From positions 1 to 42,148 of the forward strand of contig JBDRUN010000011.1 of assembly GCA_039801365.1 (NCBI GenBank): a stretch of DNA of 42,148 nucleotides, read 5' to 3'. This DNA comes from a candidate division WOR-3 bacterium. Its GTDB lineage: Bacteria; Hydrothermota; Tepidihabitantia; Tepidihabitantales; Tepidihabitantaceae. The notes beneath the pieces are model-generated. The model saw nothing but the letters and a program-made list of their open reading frames with translations. It made no database searches and was not told the DNA's origin. Of this stretch, positions 34,211-42,077 are shown piece after piece. The stretch's first letter is position 1. Each line of letters begins with the position of its first letter. The position numbers and the translations under genes are program-made.

Positions 34211-35335
34211 ATGGTAAGAAGAGCCTCCTGGCTTGCGCTAGTTGCGGCTACAATTGCGCTGGGCGCAGGCCAGAATCCGGGCGCGGTGTTCTTGATGATA
34301 TGGCCCGCGGCCCGGCCCACTGCAATGGCTGGCGCTTTCACTTCAATTGCTGACGACGCCAGCGCGATATACTACAATCCCGGCGGACTCGCTTTCCTAG
34401 AACGAACCCACGCCACTTTGATGCATTCGAACTGGCTGCCGGGTCTGTATCAGGGAATGTACTACGAGTACGGCGCAGTCGCACATCAGTTTCAGGGAAA
34501 AGGTACTGGAGGATTCAACGTTATCTATCTGACGACCGGTGAAACCGAGGTCATCAACGAACGCGGCGAGTACCTTGGCCGTTACACTACCTTCGACGTT
34601 TCTCCTGGCGTAGCATACGGGTACCCGGTACTGCCAAATCTCGGGGTCGGTGTGGGCGCAAAGTTCATCTATTCGTTTCTTGTGCCTGACTGGGTGTGGA
34701 AAGTCATGCCGGAACTTGGAATCGAAAGGGGTGGAACCGGTCTAACCTGGGCTCTTGACGCCGGCGCGCTGTACAAGCCTTGGCGCTTCCTGAACTTCGG
34801 TCTGTCATTGGCCAACTTCGGCCCGGACATTTCTTATACCGAGACCGGCGAAGGAGACCCGCTGCCAAGGATGCTGAGGCTCGGGCTTGCGTACTACCCG
34901 GTGAACAGCCAACACTTCCGGGTCGGCGTTGTACCTGAGATAAACAAAACGCTCGTCGGCATGTTCTACGACCCGAACGGCACAAAAAGCTTCGCCCAAG
35001 AACTTGCCACCGAGTGGCGCGACACTTGGAAGTCACTGGCCCTGGAGGGAACATTCCGGGCCGAGCAACTGGCTCTGGCTGCACGGGCAGCGTACTTTGA
35101 GGACCTTGACGGAGCACGGGGCGGCATCAAGATCGAGCGCGACGGTGGTTTGACCGAACACATCAGCTTGTGGGATGCCCTGACCCGCAAGGGACTCGGC
35201 AAGTTCAAGTCAGTGGGTCTCTGCTTCGGGGGCGGCATCGAGTTCGCCCGGTTCAAGTTTGACCTTAGTGTTGACCAGATGATCTACGACTTCAACACTC
35301 AGAACTACAAGTTCTCGCTTTCCTACCAATTCTAA
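34211..35335 (+). CDS. porV: PorV/LptO family outer-membrane protein
   Basis: A 374-residue barrel with signal peptide (WLALVAATIALGAG, cleavage near GQN). The PorV family signature is clear: FLMIWPAARPTAMAGAFTSIADDASAIYYNPGG in pattern, then repeated glycine/aromatic beta strands (GGFNVIYLTTGE, VSPGVAYGYPVLPNLGVGVGAKFIY, LNFGLSLANFGPDISY, PLPRMLRLGLAYY). It ends in SLSYQF, a C-terminal Phe typical of barrels. In Bacteroidetes PorV binds secreted T9SS cargo at the outer membrane and delivers it to PorU. Adjacent to the PorU-like gene here, supporting the same role. A second family member is at 1544. Confidence 0.9.
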   Translation: MVRRASWLALVAATIALGAGQNPGAVFLMIWPAARPTAMAGAFTSIADDASAIYYNPGGLAFLERTHATLMHSNWLPGLYQGMYYEYGAVAHQFQGKGTGGFNVIYLTTGETEVINERGEYLGRYTTFDVSPGVAYGYPVLPNLGVGVGAKFIYSFLVPDWVWKVMPELGIERGGTGLTWALDAGALYKPWRFLNFGLSLANFGPDISYTETGEGDPLPRMLRLGLAYYPVNSQHFRVGVVPEINKTLVGMFYDPNGTKSFAQELATEWRDTWKSLALEGTFRAEQLALAARAAYFEDLDGARGGIKIERDGGLTEHISLWDALTRKGLGKFKSVGLCFGGGIEFARFKFDLSVDQMIYDFNTQNYKFSLSYQF

Positions 35336-35509
35336 ACAAAGTCGAAGTGCGAACGCTAAAATCCGAGCCGGAAACAGGCAGCAATTTTCTCCCTGCTCTC
35401 TGCTTACGCTTCGGCTTTCTCGTCACAACTTCCGCGGTTGACCCACATTCCGGGTGTTTCATGCCCAAACTGGTTCGTCGTTCGTTGTCCGCCGCTCGTC
35501 GTCTTATCC

Positions 35510-36820
35510 ATGCCTAACCTCGTCGTTGTCGGTGCGCAGTGGGGTGACGAGGGCAAGGGCAAGGTAGTGGACTTCCTTGCCCGAACCGCAAGCATGGTTG
35601 CCCGATTTCAGGGCGGACCCAATGCCGGGCACACAGTCTGGATCAACGGGAGGAAAGCGGTTCTACACCAGATACCATCAGGAATTCTGACTAGAGGCGT
35701 CAGATGCGTCATCGGCTGTGGCTGCGTCATTGACCCCTATGTTCTGCTGGAGGAAATCGCTGAACTCCGTAAGTTCAAACTTACGGTCGGAAGACGTCTT
35801 GCCGTTGACTTCCGGGCACACCTGATACTGCCTTATCACCGACTGCTCGACCGGCTGCGCGACGAACACTCTGGCCGGCAGCGCATCGGCACAACTGGCC
35901 GCGGCATTGGCCCGGCCTACCAAGACAAGTATGGCCGAGTCGGCATCAGGGTCCAAGACGTCATCTCTGAGGAAGTGTTCCGGGACAAGGTGAAGCGCAA
36001 TCTCGCTGCGGCTAACTTCGTACTAATGGAGCACTTCAAGGCTGACCCCTTGTCTCCCAAATCACTTTTGGAAGACTATTGGAAGGCAACCAGAATACTT
36101 GCCAAGATGATTGATGATGGCAGCACCGTGGTTGAACAGGAACTCAGCCGCGGAGGCAGGGTACTGTTTGAGGGTGCACAGGGTGTTCACCTCGACCTCG
36201 ATCTGGGTACCTACCCGTATGTGACAACTTCCTCAACCGGTGCCTGGGGTGTGGCCCCAGGTCTTGGTATAAGTCCCCTGTGGCTGGAGGAAACCATTGG
36301 TGTAGCCAAGGCATATACCACTAGGGTCGGTGAAGGACCTTTCCCCACCGAACTCGGTGCCGACGAGGCCGAGGAACTCCGAAGACTGGGAGGAGAATAT
36401 GGCGCAACGACCGGTCGGCCGCGTCGATGCGGATGGTTCGACGTTCCGGTCGTGCGGACTTCTGTCCGGCATAATCGGCTTAGCGCGCTGGTCATCACCA
36501 AGCTCGATGTGCTCGACTCACTCAAGCAGCTTCAGATATGCACTGAGTACTCGCTTCTGGGCAGAACCATTAGCGAATTCGACTCAATGCACGCTGACCG
36601 GCTTGAACCGAGGTATATCACGATGCCAGGCTGGCGACAGCCGACTAGCCAGTGCCGGAAGTTTTCGGACCTACCGTTGGCGGCAAGACGCTACTTGCGT
36701 AAGGTCGAGGAGCTGGTCGGCTGTCCGATTGCGCTGGTTTCAGTAGGCAAGGAGCGCAGCGAGATGATCCAGCTTCGGCCAAGAGTGTTGCAGTGGTTCA
36801 GGAGTCAAAGCCGGAGCTAG
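35510..36820 (+). CDS. purA: Adenylosuccinate synthetase
   Basis: PurA (436 residues) makes adenylosuccinate from IMP, Asp and GTP, the first committed step to AMP. From ATG 35510 the start is VVVGAQWGDEGKGKVVD, followed by RFQGGPNAGHTV, GTTGRGIGPAYQDK, FEGAQGVHLDLDLGTYPYVTTS, the ATTGRPRRCGWFDVP loop and a C-terminal KERSEMIQL. An ATG at 35438 adds 24 residues that are not family-like. The 174 bp upstream of the start has no convincing promoter. hypB begins 28 nt before its stop. Confidence 0.96.
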   Translation: MPNLVVVGAQWGDEGKGKVVDFLARTASMVARFQGGPNAGHTVWINGRKAVLHQIPSGILTRGVRCVIGCGCVIDPYVLLEEIAELRKFKLTVGRRLAVDFRAHLILPYHRLLDRLRDEHSGRQRIGTTGRGIGPAYQDKYGRVGIRVQDVISEEVFRDKVKRNLAAANFVLMEHFKADPLSPKSLLEDYWKATRILAKMIDDGSTVVEQELSRGGRVLFEGAQGVHLDLDLGTYPYVTTSSTGAWGVAPGLGISPLWLEETIGVAKAYTTRVGEGPFPTELGADEAEELRRLGGEYGATTGRPRRCGWFDVPVVRTSVRHNRLSALVITKLDVLDSLKQLQICTEYSLLGRTISEFDSMHADRLEPRYITMPGWRQPTSQCRKFSDLPLAARRYLRKVEELVGCPIALVSVGKERSEMIQLRPRVLQWFRSQSRS

Positions 36821-37521
36821 ACGCCGCCGTGAGACCCGAAACCACCGATCAGCCGGTGCAAGTCAACGTGATGCGTCGGGTGCTGGCGAGTAATGACGCA
36901 CTTGCCGCATCGCAACTGGCAGTCCTTGACCGATACGGCGTTCTCGGACTGAACATTATGTCCGGACCAGGCGCCGGCAAGACGAGTATCGTCGAGCGAA
37001 CAGTCGAGGCGCTGGGCTCAAAGCACCGCATCTACGTCATCGAGGGTGACATCCAAGGTAGTATTGATGCCGAGCGGGTCGGGGTCAGGGGCGTACCCGT
37101 GACCCAGATAAATACTCAAGGTGCGTGCCACCTGGACGCAATGATGATGTCTTCTGTGTTTCCAGAGATTGACTTCTCGCTGGTTGACCTCTTGCTGATT
37201 GAGAACGTTGGGAACCTTGTGTGTCCGGCTGAGTTCAACCTGCCGGCCCATTACAATGTGACTGTAATATCGACACCGGAAGGCAGTGATAAACCGGTCA
37301 AGTATCCATTGATGTTTTCGAAGTCGGACATCGTGATCGTAAACAAGACCGACTTGTTGCCATACGTTGACTTCGATGCCGAACAACTCATCCAGGCAAT
37401 ACACAGAATCAAGCCTGGCATGCCGGTTATCCAGGTCTCGGCCAAGACCGGCCAGAACATCGGACAATGGATTGAATGGGTTGAGCAGCAGCTTGCAGAC
37501 CGGAAACGGCGAAGAGCATGA
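36793..37521 (+). CDS. hypB: Hydrogenase nickel-incorporation GTPase HypB
   Basis: A 242-residue SIMIBI-type GTPase. P-loop GPGAGKTS near 58-65, EGDIQGSIDA (switch), GACHLDAMM with Cys-His and LVCPAEFNLP with Cys, the three residues forming the family's metal site at the dimer interface, and NKTDLLPY. HypB loads nickel into [NiFe]-hydrogenase with HypA. There is no His-rich N-terminal store or N-terminal CxxCGC motif, and no hydrogenase, hypA or other hyp gene is in the window, so it is a lone copy. It overlaps purA by 28 nt (GTG 36793) and is followed, with 4-nt overlap, by a small lipoprotein gene. A later start (GTG 36829) is possible. Confidence 0.9.
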   Translation: MVQESKPELDAAVRPETTDQPVQVNVMRRVLASNDALAASQLAVLDRYGVLGLNIMSGPGAGKTSIVERTVEALGSKHRIYVIEGDIQGSIDAERVGVRGVPVTQINTQGACHLDAMMMSSVFPEIDFSLVDLLLIENVGNLVCPAEFNLPAHYNVTVISTPEGSDKPVKYPLMFSKSDIVIVNKTDLLPYVDFDAEQLIQAIHRIKPGMPVIQVSAKTGQNIGQWIEWVEQQLADRKRRRA

Positions 37522-37883
37522 AGGCAATTCTGGTTCGCCTGACTGAAGCCGCATTACTCGCGGCTCTGGCGGGTATTCCAGGCTGCACCCGGGTTCAGCC
37601 GTTCGAGTTTGTCACTTTCGAACTTGCCAATGGTAGTCTCGGTCAGGCGTATGCGGACACGATAAGAACCGCGGGAGCGCACGGAACGGTCACGATGAAG
37701 GTGATGTGTGGACAACTGCCACCCGGCATCGGACTGCGAGTTTCACACCACGACGGCGTGCTCTACGGACAGCCTACCCGGGCCGGAGACTTCAGTTTCA
37801 CGGTTGAGGCCCGTGATTCGTGCCCGGACCAGAACCCGGACATTATCACTCAGGGCTTCGCCATCACTGTAGACAGTTTGTAG
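37518..37883 (+). CDS. Small predicted lipoprotein with one putative Ig (He_PIG-like) domain
   Basis: A 121-residue protein with a hydrophobic N-terminus (LVRLTEAALLAALAGIPG) ending in Cys (C23 by count, lipobox IPGC, not ideal). The remainder is a single Ig/cadherin-like fold: the pattern G-x-LPPGI-L-x-x-x-x-G-x-L-x-G-x-PT-x-x-G-x-F-x-F-T-V-x-A-x-D seen as QLPPGIGLRVSHHDGVLYG, QPTRAGDFSFTVEARDS, is that of He_PIG domains common in extracellular bacterial proteins. Start overlaps the stop of hypB (ATGA). Function unknown. Confidence 0.72.
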   Translation: MKAILVRLTEAALLAALAGIPGCTRVQPFEFVTFELANGSLGQAYADTIRTAGAHGTVTMKVMCGQLPPGIGLRVSHHDGVLYGQPTRAGDFSFTVEARDSCPDQNPDIITQGFAITVDSL

Positions 37884-38007
37884 ACGTAGACCGCGCTTAG
37901 TCGGCAATAGCCGGTACTGATTGAGTCGGCACCAGCTACCGGAGGGACGGGCACCGAGACACCGGACTGCGGAGTTCTCCGACAGGTTGTGTATCGGTTG
38001 ATGAGAA

Positions 38008-38081
38008 TAGCGGGGGCTGGATTCGAACCAGCGACCTTGAGGTTATGAGCCTCACGAGCTTCCAGACTGCTCCACCCCGCA
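38008..38081 (-). tRNA. Initiator tRNA-Met (anticodon CAT)
   Basis: Minus-strand 74-nt cloverleaf without an encoded CCA end. The D arm GAGC...GCTC, anticodon loop CTCATAA, T arm GCTGG-TTCGAAT-CCAGC and the GCGGGG/CCCCGC acceptor are seen. Position 1 (U) and 72 (U) do not pair, a hallmark of initiators, which usually carry C1-A72. The anticodon stem is TGAGG/CCTCA, so the usual triplet of GC pairs is only GG with an A-U above. Confidence 0.9.
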
Positions 38082-38093
38082 ATCCGCCCAAGA

Positions 38094-38121
38094 ATTCAAC
38101 CCTGAGCAAAGTGCCTGTGAA
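38094..38121 (-). promoter_or_regulatory. Promoter of initiator tRNA-Met
   Basis: Minus strand TTCACA (38121-38116), 16-bp spacer, TTGAAT (38099-38094), about 13 nt from the tRNA 5' end. Matches spacing of the other promoters but with weaker boxes. Confidence 0.5.
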
Positions 38122-38133
38122 AAGGTACCAGGC

Positions 38134-38161
38134 TTGACATTCAGGGTGCACAACGTAGATT
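38134..38161 (+). promoter_or_regulatory. Promoter-like sequence overlapping the next gene's start
   Basis: TTGACA (38134-38139), 16-bp spacer, TAGATT (38156-38161). It overlaps the TTG codon at 38160, so if used the true start must be further downstream, for instance GTG 38178. Confidence 0.6.
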
Positions 38162-39491
38162 GGTCATCATCAAGTCTGTGCTCGCCGGACTTTGCCTTGT
38201 AACCGCATTTGCTCTTGGACAGGCGGTTGAGGTACCGAAGAGTTTTGACTCCGGTGGCCTGCTGTATCGGCTCAGCCCGGACGCGTGGGCCCAGACCGGC
38301 ATTTTCCCTGAACTTGCTGGCTTCAACTATCTGGAACTGTGGCAGACTGAGGATGGCGTCGTGCTGGAAGTTTACCGGCCGGACCGAACAAGGGTGCGTC
38401 GCCGCATATCGCAGGAAGAGCTTGTGCTGATCCGACAGCAGGTCGACGCCCATCTGCGGCAGCAGCCGAAGCGGCTGAACCAGGAGGGCCGAGGCAGTTT
38501 TCTTCTGCAGCAGATACCACTGGCACTTGGATGGTACGGTCCGGCCACGACCGCGCTGCTGATTCCGAAGGCCGACCTCCAGTATCAGGCAGCACTGTCT
38601 TTGGTCGTTTCTTCAGCGGCTTTCTTCGCTCCGCTACTTGCGATGCGCAACATGAAGATGACCCAGGCCCAGGCGCATCTCTGTGTGGCAAACGGCTATC
38701 GGGGCGTGCTTGCCGGGTATCTGGTAGGCCACATGTTCCACATCAGCGAATACCGTGCTTACTCGGCGATAATGATGGTCGCAAGCATTGGCGGTCAGGT
38801 CGCCGGGTACCGGCTTGCGGACAAGCTAAGCCTGGGCCAGGCCACGCTCGTGACTGCCTATACCGACCTCGGTCTTCTGGATGGTGCGCTGCTCGGCGCG
38901 GCAATTCGCGACTGGACCGATGACCCGAAGCGGTACAACATATCGCTTTCGGCCTGGAGTCTTGCCGGTCTTGCTGGAGGCAGCGTGGCCGGTAATATAA
39001 TCGCGCCGAAGTGGGACTGTACCGAAGGCCAAGTCACGGCACTGCGTACTGGTACCATTGTCGGCGCCGCAGTTCCGCTAGCGCTGTACGCCACTCTTGC
39101 CGAAGACTTCAGCCCCCCAGCTTTTCTGCTCGGCATCGGGGGCAGCATCGGCGGAACATTGTGGGCCCAGAGTTCGATTCGACTTCACCAGCTCAGTAAC
39201 GGCAACGGGCTAATTGTGACCGGCATGACCCTCGGCGGCGCCCTGTTTGGTGCCGGACTGGGCGTGTTGACGAATCAGTCGAAAGTAGTCTCAGTCGCGG
39301 GCTCGATTGGTGCGATTGGAGGTCTTGCCGGCGGCTTGGCCTTGGCGAAAAGCCTGCAAGCCGGACAGAGTAGTCAGAGTCGGCTCGAACCGCGCCTGGA
39401 GTTCAACTGTGCCGGAATCATCTGCGGTGTTGCACACTATGCCGTGAACCAGCGGTTCGGCGTGCCGGACCTAGTCACGGTTCGGTTCTAG
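38160..39491 (+). CDS. Unknown exported protein, signal peptide plus glycine-zipper membrane segments
   Basis: A protein of up to 443 residues, no known family. It has an N-terminal hydrophobic segment (VLAGLCLVTAFALG, residues 7-20) followed by a soluble 100-residue part (PKSFDSGGLLYRLSPDAW), then many hydrophobic helices rich in small residues: SLVVSSAAFFAPLLA, GYRGVLAGYLVGHM, AIMMVASIGGQVAGY, WSLAGLAGGSVAGNI, FLLGIGGSIGGTLW, GMTLGGALFGAGLGVL, VAGSIGAIGGLAGGLALA. Repeated GxxxG packing is typical of glycine-zipper membrane proteins and pore formers. The C-terminus is strand-like and ends in VTVRF with a C-terminal Phe. Start uncertain: TTG 38160 overlaps a promoter -10; GTG 38178 is an alternative. 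Isolated gene with its own promoter after a divergent tRNA. Confidence 0.72.
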   Translation: MVIIKSVLAGLCLVTAFALGQAVEVPKSFDSGGLLYRLSPDAWAQTGIFPELAGFNYLELWQTEDGVVLEVYRPDRTRVRRRISQEELVLIRQQVDAHLRQQPKRLNQEGRGSFLLQQIPLALGWYGPATTALLIPKADLQYQAALSLVVSSAAFFAPLLAMRNMKMTQAQAHLCVANGYRGVLAGYLVGHMFHISEYRAYSAIMMVASIGGQVAGYRLADKLSLGQATLVTAYTDLGLLDGALLGAAIRDWTDDPKRYNISLSAWSLAGLAGGSVAGNIIAPKWDCTEGQVTALRTGTIVGAAVPLALYATLAEDFSPPAFLLGIGGSIGGTLWAQSSIRLHQLSNGNGLIVTGMTLGGALFGAGLGVLTNQSKVVSVAGSIGAIGGLAGGLALAKSLQAGQSSQSRLEPRLEFNCAGIICGVAHYAVNQRFGVPDLVTVRF

Positions 39492-39533
39492 TTCCCTCAA
39501 CCGGGCAAGACCGCAGTCGGATTCCGCTCCGGA

Positions 39534-41825
39534 CTACGTCTTGGCCCAGCGCTCAAGTTCCTTCTGGGTCTTCTCCAGAACCTTGGCCTGTTCCCTGATC
39601 ATTTTCTCAAGGAATTCTTTGCGTCGGCTGAGCTCCTGATGAGCGTGGACCCGCTTAGTAATGTCCATTGCCACTGTCAGTGTACCGGCATGTCCGCTTG
39701 TGCCGCTATCGAAAGAAGCGGGTAGCGCCGCAAGCGGACCCTTGACCACTCGATACCACGCGGCTTTGGAACTCAGGGCATGCGGTAGAACCAGTTCCAG
39801 TTCAACTGCCTTGCCTTCCTGCATTGCCCGGCGGTCATGTGATGTCAAAAGGTCAGCAACCGGAGGTTTGAGAATCTCCTGATCGGTCTTGCCAAGAATC
39901 GCCCATTCGGCACCAAGCCCGAGCATCCGCAGGGCTTCAGGGTTCGCCATCGTGTAACGCAGTTCATGGTCCTTGGTCGCGATGGCAAGCCCGGGCATGT
40001 CGAGCAGGGCCTTGAGCCGGGCGTCAGCCAAAAGCCAGGCTTGCTCGGTCTTCTTGAACTGAGTGGTGTTACGAATCCGCAGCAACGCGCCTTGGCCAAG
40101 AGGATAGGCAGTAACAGAAAACCAGCCTACCTGCCGCTCTCGCCCATCTGAATAGAATGCTTCATGCCGAACCGCTGTTTTATTAGCCATTGCCTTAGTG
40201 ACCGCGGCCAGAAATCCTGCACTGGCAAATGCGGGATAGACTTCGACAATCGGCCGGCCAAGCGCCTCTTGAGCGGTGATGCGCGTTTCCTTCTCGGCTG
40301 CATTGTTCCAGGCGGTCACAACCATGTTCTGGTCAAGAACGACTATGCCATCTACCTGACTGCTCGTCAGCGCCCTAAGGTCGGCCTGTCGGGCGGCAAG
40401 TTCCTGTTCAGTCTTCCTAAACCGGGTCGTATTCCGAACACGCACCAAGAGCCCGGCGTCCCACGGATAAGTGGTAATCTCATACCAGCCCGCGTACTGC
40501 TCCCGGGCATCGCTGCAAAAAGCCTCGTGCCTGAGCGAGACGTTATGGGCCAAAGATTCCTTGAGCACGGCGATGAAACCGGCTTGCTCAAAACCTGGGT
40601 AGACCTCGGAAATCAAGCGGCCGACCGTATCCCCGGCTGGCATACCGGTCTCCTTTTCCGTGGCCGGAGACCAGCGCACAACCTTCAATTCCGAGTCAAG
40701 CTGGACTAGACCGTCATGGATTCCAGCGAGAAGCCGCTCCAGTGCTGCTGTTTTCTGTCGAAGTGCCTCCTCGACCGCGACAAGGTGCGTGATGTCAATG
40801 GCGATGGCGTGGAAACACCTTTTGCCTGCAATCCTTGAGACCGAGCCCTGCACCTCAACCCAGTGGACTGCGCCGGTCTTCTTGTTCTGCACGCGGAACC
40901 GGTACTGCTCAGGATAGGTCCCGGACCGGCGGATACCGGCCTCGGTGTCACGGACGAGTTCCTGGTCATCAGGATGAACTTGAGCAAGGAAGGTAGAAGG
41001 GTCAGCCTGAATTGTATCGGCCGACACTCCCCAGATTCTCTCGACCGAGGGACTGATTTCTGTCACCCGGCCATCTTCAGTCAGCTCAAACGCGACATAG
41101 CTCTGCTGTCCGGCGAGGAATGCCCGGTGCCTTTCCTCGGCCTCACGCAGCGCCTGCTCAGCCTTACGTCGGCGGAACTCCACCTCGCGGACATCGGCTG
41201 CTGCTTCGGTGGGCTGGGAACCAACATGAACCGGGGACAGTTCGCTTGCATCCCGTACTCGGGTCGCCTCCTTCAGGCTTTCCTCAAGTTTCACAAGTTC
41301 AGTCAAGTCCTCGTAGGTTACGACAATTCTCGTCACCGTGTTCTCGGCGTCGAACAACGGAAACACCGTGGCGCGGAAGCACACTTTCCTGCCCGGCATA
41401 CCGGGAATTCCGATTTCAGTGGGGTCGTACCAGGTCGGCGGCGTTTCCACTCTAGCACCGGCAAGCACGCGCTTGAGCTGGGGCTCCAGGAGTCCGGCCC
41501 GCTTCAGACCACGTTCCTCGAAAAGGGAGATACCAGGAGGTGGTACCTTGCCCAGCAGCCGCTCCGCCGCCTTGTTGCTGCGCAACAGCTGGCCACCGAC
41601 GTCATAGAGCTCAATCCCGACTGGACTTGAATCAATGAAGCTGTCGAATACCGCTGCCGCCCGCTTCTCGGCCCGGAGTCTCTCGGCCTCCTCGAATGCC
41701 GCCTGTTGTTCCCATTCGCGGCGGACATCGCGGCCAAGCATCAGGACACTGCTCCCGGCCAGTAGCGACCAAATAGACCAGTGGTGCAAACAGGGGCAGT
41801 GCGATGCCGGCAACACATCCGACAC
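39534..41825 (-). CDS. Multi-PAS sensor protein without an output domain; N-terminus probably frameshifted
   Basis: Up to 763 residues. After a short N-terminal segment the sequence has five PAS domains (about 60-160, 228-345, 360-475, 488-605, 610-735), each ending in a linker (FRKTEQELAAR-type). The second has a PAS_3-like HxxxVEVQGSV core. PAS3 and PAS4 are near-duplicates (IVEVYPAFASAGFLAAV against ISEVYPGFEQAGFIAVL), a recent tandem copy. The C-terminal helix (SRRKEFLEKMIREQAKVLEK) ends without a kinase, cyclase or DNA-binding domain, so it must signal through a partner. The stretch before residue 25 is not protein-like, and the frame with a membrane segment (LVVSVGCVAGIALPLF) lies in another register at about 41765-41835. 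No visible promoter. Confidence 0.78.
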   Translation of the reverse strand: MSDVLPASHCPCLHHWSIWSLLAGSSVLMLGRDVRREWEQQAAFEEAERLRAEKRAAAVFDSFIDSSPVGIELYDVGGQLLRSNKAAERLLGKVPPPGISLFEERGLKRAGLLEPQLKRVLAGARVETPPTWYDPTEIGIPGMPGRKVCFRATVFPLFDAENTVTRIVVTYEDLTELVKLEESLKEATRVRDASELSPVHVGSQPTEAAADVREVEFRRRKAEQALREAEERHRAFLAGQQSYVAFELTEDGRVTEISPSVERIWGVSADTIQADPSTFLAQVHPDDQELVRDTEAGIRRSGTYPEQYRFRVQNKKTGAVHWVEVQGSVSRIAGKRCFHAIAIDITHLVAVEEALRQKTAALERLLAGIHDGLVQLDSELKVVRWSPATEKETGMPAGDTVGRLISEVYPGFEQAGFIAVLKESLAHNVSLRHEAFCSDAREQYAGWYEITTYPWDAGLLVRVRNTTRFRKTEQELAARQADLRALTSSQVDGIVVLDQNMVVTAWNNAAEKETRITAQEALGRPIVEVYPAFASAGFLAAVTKAMANKTAVRHEAFYSDGRERQVGWFSVTAYPLGQGALLRIRNTTQFKKTEQAWLLADARLKALLDMPGLAIATKDHELRYTMANPEALRMLGLGAEWAILGKTDQEILKPPVADLLTSHDRRAMQEGKAVELELVLPHALSSKAAWYRVVKGPLAALPASFDSGTSGHAGTLTVAMDITKRVHAHQELSRRKEFLEKMIREQAKVLEKTQKELERWAKT

Positions 41826-41925
41826 TCACTACCAATGGCAGAAGGCTGGTGCGGGGTCTTCTTGTTCGATTTCATCCAGCGGTTTCGTGATTTCCCGGTC
41901 TGTCCCGCATCCGTTCTTGGCATAG

Positions 41926-41998
41926 AGCCGGCGGTCGGAATCGAACCGACGACCTGCGGTTTACGAAACCGCTGCTCTGCCAACTGAGCCACGCCGGC
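41926..41998 (-). tRNA. tRNA-Thr (anticodon CGT)
   Basis: Minus-strand 73-nt cloverleaf. Acceptor GCCGGCG/CGCCGGC is perfectly paired, the anticodon stem GCGGT/ACCGC encloses loop TTCGTAA (anticodon CGT, codon ACG), and the T arm is GTCGG-TTCGATT-CCGAC. CCA is not encoded; the discriminator base is T. Preceded by a consensus promoter at 42007-42034. Confidence 0.95.
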
Positions 41999-42006
41999 GC
42001 CAGCCG

Positions 42007-42034
42007 ATTCTAACTCTGTGCACGTTGGTGTCAA
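42007..42034 (-). promoter_or_regulatory. Promoter of tRNA-Thr
   Basis: Minus strand TTGACA (42034-42029), 16-bp spacer, TAGAAT (42012-42007). The tRNA 5' end at 41998 follows nine bases after the -10, giving almost no 5' leader. Confidence 0.78.
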
Positions 42035-42077
42035 GAAACCTGGACAGCCCCCGCATGAACGTTGTGGCAGAGCCTGG

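Noticed and set aside
35485-35510. TTGTCC-N14-TATCCA in front of purA
   Set aside because: The spacer is too short and the -10 overlaps the ATG, so it cannot serve this start.
39515-39535. Bulged hairpin AGTCGGA/TCCGGACT between the convergent genes at 39491 and 39534
   Set aside because: No T-run on either strand and it overlaps the stop codon; not supported as a terminator.
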